Source: Ehretia macrophylla
Taxonomy: Eukaryota > Streptophyta > Magnoliopsida > Boraginales > Ehretiaceae
Assembly (NCBI GenBank): GCA_037974665.1
Contig: CM075765.1
Span: 16,983,501-17,047,500, forward strand
Length of the DNA: 64,000 bases
Direction: 5' to 3'
The position numbers and the translations under genes are program-made. Below, piece by piece: positions 55,601 through 64,000 of this stretch. The notes beneath the pieces were generated by a model. That model saw only the letters and a program-made list of their open reading frames with translations. It had not been told where the DNA came from and searched no databases. Each line of letters opens with the position of its first letter. Positions within the stretch are counted from its first letter, which is position 1.

Positions 55601-57810
55601 AATATGCTTACCACAAAATCATTTGCTAGTTTAGAATTATATTCTTTACATCTTGCATACCCTTATGCAAACTATGAAAGAATACAAATCCTTAGCATAT
55701 TTAATTTGTTTTACTTATCAATCATAAGTACTTCAACCTTTTATTTTGATACTTTATCAAGATAAAAATAACGGAGCATATAACTCTAAGACTTTATTAA
55801 GTTTCTAAGAACCATTCTTAGATGATAACGTTAATCAAAAAAGTTTGGTCCAGTTGCGCGATATAAAGTCTAGTTAATTAAAAACGACGGGTTTATTGTT
55901 GTAGCCATAAACGTATGCAGAAAATAAGATCGCTAGTTGACATAAACTTGTTAAAACATTTAATTTGACCTTTAATTAAATGATACATCCCACTAATTTT
56001 ATCGAATCTCACACTTTCTAAATGAGATCGTGAATCTAATTAAAGACTCATTAGTAGGTGACCATAATTCTCTTTAATATGAATACTCCTCAGCTTTGGT
56101 GCATTATTGGAATATATATACAAAGAGTTAGCAACGATTACTATCTATATCACTATATAGGATATGGCCATTTTGCCCCTAAATCACCGTAACCTCAGCT
56201 TTGATGCATTATTAGAAACATGATCTAGTTAGATTACACCCACCGTCACAGTGTTGCGACAATTTGAATCCCGGACCTCAACTTTAGTGCGTTATTGGCC
56301 TCGTGATATTGGAACAACACAACATCACTATGCTTGCTAGGTAAATATAATACTTTCATAAAATATGTTTTCCTACATTTGGGTTAGCCAAGACATACCC
56401 AATCGAGAAAATATAACCTAGGATAGTGGAGGGCAACGATAAACACTTTTACCGCTTTATAATCTAATATGTTTGCACGTAGGAAGATTTTGAATTTAAT
56501 TAGGTCTCACTTTGCACATTAGTTAATTTACAAGCATACATCACATATAAGCAAATAAATAAACATACATGCAAAATCATACATTATGGTGGATCATGGA
56601 CTTGGACTATGAATTAAATCAAGACAAAAATAAAACCTAAACAAACACATCAACATGTCTTCTTTGGTCTTGTCTTTTTGAATTCTTCAAAGATCCAAAG
56701 CACTTCCAACTCCTTGAAAGTCTCCAATGGTCTTCTTGTAAACTTCTTGTAGAAATTACATACATTATGTCTCACTACAAATTTCTCTCAATTGCAATAA
56801 AATAAAAACGAGACTTATGTCTCAATTACATACTAATGAATGATATAATTAGTTACAACGCCATCTAATGAAATTACAACTAATTATCCATTCATTAACC
56901 AAGTCCATGATCAAATTCACCATTTATCATCCAACATCACAATGTAAGATAAAACTCATAAAGCATAGAATATGCATCATATACATAAATAATAAAGCTA
57001 AACAAGCAAGCTAACACAAACTAATGTATCCAATACATTAAATAAATAAAAGGCATATTTGCAATAAGTTTCATATCTTGAGATTTTAGCATCTCATGTT
57101 AAACAATACAAAAGAACTAGATAAAATCAATTTTAAATCCATACTTGTTCAATAAGGCCCAATGCAAATCATTTGTTAATTTTATGGCCCAATTTGAGTT
57201 CCAAGGCTTATATTAATCTTCACTAAGAAAAACAATCTCATCTAATCTTATTAGACTAAAGCCCACTGATTTTTAAGCCCATTGGACTTAACCAAAGTCA
57301 AACCAATTAGTCATGGCTTTTAATTTATGACCCATCATAAATCTGCTGCACATATATCAACTATTTTGACTCGTTTAGCCTACCTACAGTTCTCCAAAAA
57401 TTTTGAAATTTTGTAGAGACGTAGCTCTCTTCGAGTGTAGATAGTTTTAGAATCAAACAGAACTCAATTCGGAGTTAAATTGACTGAGTTATGCCCTTTG
57501 GAACACAACTGCGCAGACTGTCCAGCTTTACGCGAGAATCAGTGAACTTACTGATTTTGATTTTTTTGAAACCCTTAGCCACGGAATTAGGAGATGCATA
57601 TTAGAGGATGAAATGTTCTACTATCTCTATAGCATAACATATCCAAAAATCAGCCAAATCTAACAATATTTACTATGCCAAAACAGTCACACAAAAACAG
57701 TGGACAGAAATATTTTCAGAAATGTTGAAACTCTTTCCTTGTTCTTTTGTGCTCAAGACTTTAGAAACTTTAAGCAAACACATATGTAATCACATGAACA
57801 TCAAGTCCTT
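52657..57810 (-). pseudogene. Decayed copia internal region with RT and RNase H traces
   Basis: On the minus strand, 53310-53342 reads LCTRLDIAY, matching the CTRPDIAY motif near the end of copia RT. 53035-53118 reads GFIFICSGSSVS, a stop (for W), then KGSEQTVDSIT, matching the RNase H stretch GYVF..GGAVSWKSSKQ.TVADST. Order and orientation agree with the flanking primer site and polypurine tract. No frame longer than about 60 codons survives in 5 kb and no Gag is recognisable. Confidence 0.7.
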
Positions 57811-57822
57811 GCTCTGATACCA
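57811..57822 (-). other. Primer-binding site of the decayed copia element
   Basis: GCTCTGATACCA, on the minus strand TGGTATCAGAGC: a perfect match to the initiator tRNA-Met complement, 2 nt from the LTR. Confidence 0.9.
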
Positions 57823-57824
57823 CT

Positions 57825-58678
57825 TAAAGGATCTTGTATATTTAGATCTATGAACATCATCTTGCTAAGAATCGAGCAGAAGCGAAAACATGACATTCAA
57901 AATTTTTCAGGAATTCAAAGCAAATGTTCATATGAAACTCTAATCTTGATATCATGTGATTAACATATGCAAAAACATATATATAGCAAATATATATATT
58001 GACAAGCGATAGAAGTAGGAGATACCTCTTGTAGACAACTCATAGGAGGCATAAATCTGAAATTTTATATTACTTGATGGAAGACACCATCCCTTGAAAG
58101 CACAAGAGCTCTAGTCCGTCCACACAAGCAAAGAATGGTTTCTCCACCTTCATGGTTGTTTTGTGCTAGATCTACCACGGAAGATTTATGAGCTTGATTG
58201 TGAAGAAAAAAGCAAAACCATTTCATTCTTCTTGCATCTAATATGACTGCGTTTTTCCTTTATTTTTCAGCCATTGAGGTTTTTCTCTTTCAAGAGTTAA
58301 AGAAGATTTTTCTTCTTCTCTTTCTTGTTTTTTGTTTTTCTGAAATCAGCCATGGAGGCTTAGCTCTTTTTTTTGTGTTTTTCATCCGTGTAGGAGCATG
58401 GAGAGAGAGAGAGGAAGACTACTCTTAGCTCACATGAAAACAAAAGACAAGCCTTGTCATCTTTTGTTTCTTTTCCCTAATTTCCTCATTGTTGTTCCCT
58501 CTTTTAAACAAAAGAGAAGACAACTTTCTCAAATCTTGGTTGTATTGTCTAGCTTTTGTTGAAAGAAAAAACATACACACATATATATATCATATATTGT
58601 GTAGTATTTTTCTACTAATGTAATAATATACATATATATACATCATATGTATATTGGGTAGTATTCTTCTACTAATGT

Positions 58679-58726
<48 letters not shown>

Positions 58727-60118
58727 TGTATATTGTGTAGTATTCTTTCACTAAGACATTTAAATATTCAACCTAATCACCATTAGTTGAAATTATGAAA
58801 ACAACTTTTTCATATTTCCACATTTAGCCCCAACACTTAATAATAATTGCATATTGACCACAATAACTTTTAAAGGTCAATCACACCATTGTTAACTCCT
58901 TAACAATTCAAGAGAAACAAAATACTATTGTTAATACTTTAACAATTCAAGAGAAAACTAATTGCAATTATTAACACTTTAACAACTCAAGAAAAACTAA
59001 ATCAAGCTCAATAGGAAAAACATTCATCGTGCTCTATTGTGTGTAACTTTCTAGATTCACCGCTATATAGCACTGAAGAAACATTGAACACTTTCAATGT
59101 TCATCAAACTATTCGATTTGCTTAGAGAATATCTCCCGTCATTCTCAAAACACCTTCAGAGTTCTTGAGTGACGTTCTAGCTACTAACGTATCAAAGACA
59201 GTTTATAAAGCAATGAAGTCTTATTCAAGTGAATCTATTTATGGTCGCCGATTATCGTGCAATCCAATCCTTCCATTAATTGTCCCGTCGAGCAAGAACC
59301 ATGATTCGATTAAGTTCATAAACTTGATACCATGCATAGATCTAATTGGTGTAATGAGAGACGACACATAGAAAACCCCTTTTCCATCATTCATACCTCG
59401 GCCAAGGATTTTCTCATTAAACAACCAAGTTTAGATCGCATAGGACATCGCCTCACGCTGGAGGTTAATAGATCCTATCTTGACTACTACCTGTCAATCA
59501 CTATACCGAACGAATGAAACTGCGAGAGAACGCATCTTATCTTTTTTGTCGAAACAATCATTGTCCAAACGCTAGAATCAAACCCCAATATAGATAACAG
59601 CCGTAATGTCTTAAGTCTAAGGATTACATGCACAATCACAACGAATAACAAATTATTAATCTGAAATCATGTAATTTGTTATTCACGTCACATTCAGTGA
59701 TCTATTCAACTAATAGTCACCCACATGTTTGTTAATCGCATCCCTATGCTGTTATGGCACGTGGCTCACCATCCTTTATCATTAACATCCATATGTTAAT
59801 CAAAGGTAACAACACATGTGATAGTCCGTAATAGATTATCGAAGTCCCGATCAAATGATCTAAGGTCTATGAATACTTTAAGTATTTATCATATTAAGGA
59901 AATACGCCAACATATTCTAAACGCTTTTAGAATACATTTCTATAATGAAAATACTAGGGACTCATTCATACACATAAAAGAAGGAGAATATGAATGTGCT
60001 AATTTTGTCAATATGAAAACACACATATTTAGACATAAATGACATAATGTACAAGTTAATGTCAAAATGCTTAAATATATGTCATCCAAATATGTAGCAT
60101 TAGGGCATATCTTTAACA
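57825..60118 (-). repeat. 5' LTR of the decayed copia element
   Basis: 2294 bp. It differs from the other LTR partly by an expanded AT dinucleotide tract (58684-58719). Confidence 0.88.
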
Positions 60119-61421
60119 ATAAAGTCATGCAATAAATACAAAAAATATAAATTCGTGCAATAAGTACAATAATACACATATTTTGATTTTTGAAAATACC
60201 ATGAAGTTAATGCATTAAACTTTCGGGCACCAAGTTTTAGTTCTCATACAATTAACAATGTATTACTCTCTTTTTGGGCACTCTTTTCCTTCTTTTTGTT
60301 TTTCCAGAATACCAATAAAATAATAAAACTTAATAATGATGATTACTCATTGTGAAACATTTAGTAAAACAACAAAAAAGTAAGAAAATACGTAATCACT
60401 TTAGAATATTTAATAAAATAGTAATAAAGAACAACAGATCACTATTAAAACTCTTAGTAAGAGAAAATAGAAGACATAGAAACAATAATAAAAAGAACGT
60501 TTTAGTCACCTATACAACAATGATTGGGTCACTGTTGTAGCATTGGTGAAAATTATTTTTCAAAAAGTAACATCACTGTTGGTCAGTGCCTAATAGTGAT
60601 TATGTATTGAATTTTTTTTTTTTGTTTTCTTTGATAACTAAGCCGTATACATCTAGTAGAAAGAAGATAATACAATCACTAATATTCATAAAAAAATATA
60701 TAAGTTTAAAAATTAGTTTCATAGTTCTATATATAAGACAAATAAGACTGTTCAAGTACGATAAGCAAAAGGTTTATAACTTAATACATAAATTAAAAAT
60801 TTTATTAACTCTTTCAATTGATGCAATATAAACTGATAATACAATATTCATACTACAAAATAACATATGTCTATTTTCCACAAAAAAATCAAAAGGGGTG
60901 TTAAAAGAAATAATTTAGGGTCATCCTACATACCTTACACCAACAATATTATATCAAAATTGCAAATATTGTGTGAAAACCCTACACGTGATAGAAAAGA
61001 TATGTACTTTTCCAAGGGCTACAGTTAGGAATTACTACTAACTCATGATTACCCTTTTTTTTATTTTTTTTCCCCACAGCGGTTGCTGCTTACGTGAGAA
61101 AAATGAGAGAAGTGAATTTCTTTCTTTTCTTTGCCAAGAAGCATTTCTTTGTATCTCAGGAAAATTAGTTAACCTATTGCTCGTAGGATTCTTCATGTTC
61201 AGCACTTAGGCCCTAAACTCTAGCTAAACCGTTGACAATTTCCCAACGTTTTAAACCTAACCCACTAACTTAGCTAACATGGACTGATATCATGGGACAT
61301 AAAAGTCCCCAAAAAATCAGTTGTTCCATCTTATTGACTAATTCAATGCAAATTCTAATTCAAACTTTACTTCACATAAAACAATTTAATTAAGTTAAGT
61401 CCCAAAATTTGAGGCGTTACA

Positions 61422-62100
61422 AAAATCGAAATCCAAAACCCGATTATTAATTTATTATATATATGTATGTATGTATGTATATATGCATGTTTATTTATAG
61501 ATCTACATATCTATACTATATACTAAGAGGCTAGAAAGGGTTAAAATTGTCCAATCAAGTAAATGTTTTGCTCGTCATAGCATTACATGTATTGTACCAT
61601 GTTCTAATAATATTACAACTTTTCTCTTTCAATGACCAAATGTCCAGGGACAAAATCATCCAAGCAAAAATTTTTGTTAGCAGTCATGCATAAAAAGTAT
61701 TGTACCATGTGTTAATAACATCATACAATATGTACTCTATGACCATATTGCACTTAGTGGAATGTGACATCATTCATTTTGATTAGTGGAGTCTGACATC
61801 ATCTTGCGCCGACGGCCAAGATCTTCCACAGAAACCAAAAGTAAATCTGAACCGTATATTAAATGTTAAGATTTATTAGCGCAATTACCTTTTAACCCTT
61901 GGTCTAGAATGTTCAGCTGGCATTTATAGGGCTATTATAGTCTTTTAACACTTTCTTCTTCCGTTTTCCAATACTGTCAGAGCAGAACGTCTTCTTCTCC
62001 CTCTACGTTTCTTTTTTTCTGGACTTCACTCTCCATTCTCCTACTATTTTCACTCTCTCTACCTACATTTAAAAATCACACCACTTTCTCTCTCTAAAGA
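61422..62100. other. hAT interior, right arm; possible Helitron-like start
   Basis: A GTAT tetranucleotide repeat lies at about 61463-61480. TCTATACTATATACTAAGAG (from 61510) resembles the 5' terminus of non-autonomous plant Helitrons. No 3' hairpin/CTRR end was identified. The pyrimidine-rich 61960-62100 looks like a 5' UTR belonging to the tubulin fragment that follows. Confidence 0.4.
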
Positions 62101-62172
62101 TGCGTGAGATCTTGCGTCCAATGAGGTCAATATGGGAACCAGATCGGAGCCAAGTTCTGGATGGTAGTGAGT
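62101..62172 (+). pseudogene. Captured beta-tubulin first-exon fragment
   Basis: ATGCGTGAGATC encodes MREI, the conserved start of beta-tubulin (a tubulin autoregulation signal). After a small deletion, a second frame gives Q-stop-GQYGNQIGAKFW followed by MVV, corresponding to QGGQCGNQIGAKFWEVV. A CT-rich leader precedes the ATG. The fragment stops after about 24 codons, where the gene would continue for about 440. It is a non-functional captured piece within the hAT/Helitron-like DNA. The 70-codon frame through it is out of phase with tubulin after codon 6. Confidence 0.72.
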
Positions 62173-62640
62173 TTTTAGATTGTAAAAAATTGTTTTTCTT
62201 TCATTTTATTTTATTTTTAATTTTCGCTTCCTTTGATAGTTATTTGTGGTCTCCTCGACTTTTTCTCCGCAAGAAAGATGTTGTATCTTCAAGGAGTTTT
62301 ACTCACAAGTAGTCATTGATTTGATTTTGATAGTAGATCTAATAGGTATAAAGCTTAAAAGTATATTTCTTTATTTTTTTTCCCTTTTCGATCTTTGTGA
62401 AGTGTGTGTGTCCGTGTGTGCAATCTTTGTGTAGTGGTGTTATAAATCTAAATAAATAATTTTTTTTTACAATTTGGTGGATATTTTAGATATGAGTTAA
62501 TGGTTATGTAATTTATTTTTTTAATTTTTATTGCATTGTGTATGAATTTCGTTTTATTTTGTTTTTAGGTTTGTTCAACAATAAAATTGACTTTTTTACG
62601 GTATTTATTGAGTAATTTTTTTATTTAAATTAATTTGTTT
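62173..62640. other. hAT interior, non-coding
   Basis: T-rich sequence with no gene. The frame at 62246-62434 is not supported. The AACCG-rich hAT subterminal region follows (62640-62813). Confidence 0.5.
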
Positions 62641-62884
62641 TAGATAATCGGTTTCGGATTCGAAAAACTGCAATTTTTTTAAACCCGTCGATTTCGGTTT
62701 TGAATAACAATTTTTAAACCCGTCGGTTTTCAGTTTCGGTTTTCGGTTTACTAAACGGTTTTGATTTTGGTTTTGTCAAAAACCGCGGATAACTGACCCG
62801 TTGTCATCCCTAATTCAAAATGTACAAGGGCAATTCTATCTTTTAGCACGGTCAAAGGTTTGATCGTTAACATGATACTAACGG

Positions 62885-63042
62885 TACACATTTATTTGAT
62901 TTGATATTGATGTTACCCAAACTTGCCCTAGGCGAATAATTATATCTTAACTACCCGAAATTAAAAATTGTGTGCAAGGTCAACGACAATTTCTGACTGA
63001 AAAAATAAAAATAAAACTCTGCTCTGATTGCAATCAAACACA
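62885..63042 (+). repeat. MATE3 upstream segment, proximal half
   Basis: Matches 31001-31173 upstream of MATE2 (GATATTGATGTTACSCAA, TGTGYAAGGTCAACGACAA, CTCTGATTGCAATCAA) and runs straight into the MATE3 ATG. Confidence 0.82.
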
Positions 63043-64000
63043 ATGGAGGATGCTAATCTTCCCCTTCTAACTTCTAGAGATGATGATCATGTACAGAACT
63101 CTTATAAAAAATGGAGCAAATCGTTTACTTCCAATTTCAGTGGGGATGAAGAGGATATCATGCCAATCAATGGCCTCAGGGATTTCTTCAGAAACTTCAA
63201 TATCAAGTCCGCGAAGCTCTGGTACCTTGCTGGTCCAGCCATCTTTGCAGTGATATGCCAATACTCCATGGGGGCCATAACTCAAGTCTTTGCAGGCCAT
63301 GTTGGAACCCATGAACTTGTAGCTCTTTCAATGGAAAACACTATTATAGCTGGACTTGATTTTGGCGTCACGGTATTATAACTACACACTTGCCAATCAA
63401 AACACAAATGATTTTTACATTTTTTTTCTTCTGTTATGTAATCTTCTTTTAAAGTTTTCGAACATATAGCTTACGATCATTGGTTAAATACGATCATTAA
63501 TGGTGATGGCCGTGATATCTGCAAACTTATGGAGCTGGACAGCTTAATATATTTATGACAGTTGGGAATGGGAAGTGCGCTAGAGACACTTTGTGGACAA
63601 ACTTATGGAGCTGGACAGCTTAATACGCTAGGCATATACATGCAAAGATCATGGATTATTCTGCTCACTACTGCGCTACCTATTATGTTACTCTACATAA
63701 TTTCGACGCCAGTTTTGAGATTAATTGGTCAAACACCTGATATATCAAAATAGGCGGGCACCTTTTCAATTTGGATGATCCCACAGCTATTCGCCTACGC
63801 GTTAAATTTTCCCATCCAGAAGTTTCTACAAACTCAGAGCAAAATTATGGTGATGGCCGTGATATCTGCAATGGCAGTAGTGCTCCATGTTTTCTTCGAC
63901 TGGTTCTTGATGTTGAAATTAGGCTGGGGAATAGCAGGTGGAGCCATCGTGCTAAATGCAACATAGTTGTTTATAGTTATCACTCAATTGCTATATATTT
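63043..64000 (+). pseudogene. MATE3: MATE transporter pseudogene, 5' part, runs off the right edge
   Basis: Exon 1 (63043-63372) and exon 2 (63562 to the edge) closely match MATE2: LPLLTSRDDDHVQNSYKKWS, INGLRDFFRNFNIKSAKLWY, LGMGSALETLCGQTYGAGQL. The splice sites are kept (ACG|GT, CAG|TTG), but the last codon of exon 1 is ACG instead of ATG. Two tryptophan codons are now TAG (63751-63753 and 63964-63966), truncating the protein at about 174 residues, before most helices. Intron 1 contains inserted copies of exon 2 sequence (63500-63549). The rest lies outside the window. The upstream region is split by 17.4 kb of transposons. Readthrough or a sequencing error could rescue one stop but hardly both. 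Confidence 0.9.
63500..63549 (+). repeat. Templated filler in MATE3 intron 1
   Basis: Two blocks copied from exon 2 sit between intron sequences that are contiguous in MATE2. The first block (ATGGTGATGGCCGTGATATC and 4 more bases) matches 63848-63871. The second (AACTTATGGAGCTGGACAGC and flanking bases) matches about 63598-63625. Both carry MATE3-specific bases that differ from MATE2. Confidence 0.85.

Larger units (their letters stand above)
50394..60118 (-). mobile_element. Copia-derived LTR retrotransposon, 9.7 kb, coding region decayed
   Basis: LTRs at 50394-52656 and 57825-60118 begin TGAAGGATC (TAAAGGATC in the right copy) and end TAACA; on the minus strand TGTTARAGATATGCCC, a common copia LTR start. 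A perfect ATAAA duplication flanks it (50389-50393 and 60119-60123). The primer-binding site and polypurine tract (minus strand AAGTGGGAGAT at 52657-52667) are present. The 5.2-kb interior holds only degenerate pol. The LTRs differ by about 3 percent in the parts I compared. Confidence 0.9.
47814..61421 (-). mobile_element. Second Ty3-type LTR (minus strand), split by two later insertions
   Basis: It starts TGTCACGCCCCCAAACTT and ends TTTGAGGCGTTACA at 61421. Intervening are the solo LTR 48125-49687 and the copia-derived element 50394-60118. The remaining pieces (47814-48124, 49693-50388 and 60124-61421) total about 2.3 kb. Beyond the first 16 bp it is not clearly alignable with 46211-47629, so the two LTRs are very diverged or of different families. 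The frames at 49810-50034, 50074-50532 and 60352-60831 belong to this non-coding DNA. Confidence 0.6.
46051..62813. mobile_element. hAT-type DNA transposon hosting a large nest of insertions
   Basis: An 8-bp duplication TTCAAAAT (46043-46050 and 62814-62821) flanks ends that are imperfect inverted repeats: ATGGATAGTAATGGGT on the left, and inverted TTAGGGATGACAACGGGT on the right. Both subterminal regions share AACCG-rich motifs (for example AAAACCGATAAC, TTTCGGTTTACTAAACGG). An 8-bp duplication and TAGGGATGACA-like ends fit plant hAT elements. No transposase was found. More than 15 kb of its length is later insertions. Confidence 0.7.

Noticed and set aside
47798-57822. Sequences complementary to tRNA-Met (at 12052, 18453, 47799 and 57811), considered as tRNA gene pieces.
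   Set aside because: They are 10-12 nt primer-binding sites next to LTRs; no tRNA cloverleaf surrounds them.
51711-59371. Near-identical 68-codon frames at 51711-51917 and 59165-59371.
   Set aside because: They are the same non-coding position in the two LTRs of one element, not a duplicated gene.

Overview
This window comes from a nuclear chromosome of a flowering plant, most probably a eudicot. It contains intron-bearing plant genes of the MATE/DETOXIFICATION transporter family set in AT-rich DNA, and it is packed with plant-type transposable elements: CACTA, hAT, Ty1/copia, Ty3/gypsy, LINE and an Emigrant-like MITE. I cannot name the species. I see no bacterial operons, CRISPR array, tRNA or rRNA gene.

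The backbone is a tandem cluster of three related MATE genes, all on the + strand. MATE1 is represented only by its last three exons (23929-24751). MATE2 (34863-42043) is complete: eight exons join into an open 505-codon frame. MATE3 (from 63043 to the right edge) has two in-frame stops and is a pseudogene. The upstream DNA of MATE2 (30781-31173) matches that of MATE3, which has been split into 45281-45477 and 62885-63042.

Region 1-23870 is a nest of transposons that appears to sit in intron 5 of MATE1. The outer layer is a decayed Ty3/gypsy gag gene in three pieces (1-557, 15870-16113, 23443-23850). Its frame is restored at both insertion points when the element and one target-site copy are removed. 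The first insertion is a 15.3-kb CACTA element (558-15866, TSD TCA). It carries captured genomic pieces of the glucosidase II beta-subunit gene and of a FAB1/PIKfyve-type lipid kinase gene, a 515-bp tandem array and an unusual GC-rich block of consecutive hairpins. That block is split by a solo LTR (4155-12291, TSD CACTT), which is itself split by a young, apparently intact Ty1/copia element on the - strand (7357-12227, TSD GTATT). The second insertion is an LTR retrotransposon (16119-23437, TSD CATTA) whose interior is a mosaic of spliced host sequences (thioredoxin h, protein disulfide isomerase, PPR proteins), partly in one 391-codon frame. It is split by a non-autonomous LTR element with 1.8-kb LTRs (16620-20886).

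Region 24752-34862 is mostly non-coding DNA with a solo LTR (25488-26648), a LINE remnant (28940-29255) and an Emigrant-like MITE (33745-34361). MATE2 introns hold a solo copia LTR (40035-40322) and MITE remnants.

Region 45478-62884 is a second nest, lodged in the MATE3 upstream region. A hAT element with an 8-bp TSD (46051-62813, TSD TTCAAAAT) contains a Ty3-type LTR assembly (46211-61421). This in turn contains a solo LTR (48125-49687, TSD TACAC) and a 9.7-kb copia-derived element with decayed coding sequence but similar LTRs (50394-60118, TSD ATAAA). A short beta-tubulin exon fragment lies near the right end of the hAT element.

Only MATE2 looks like a functional host gene. The copia polyprotein is the only complete transposon gene. 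The most notable features are two independent gene-capturing elements, the GC-rich hairpin array, and self-templated filler DNA in intron 1 of MATE3.
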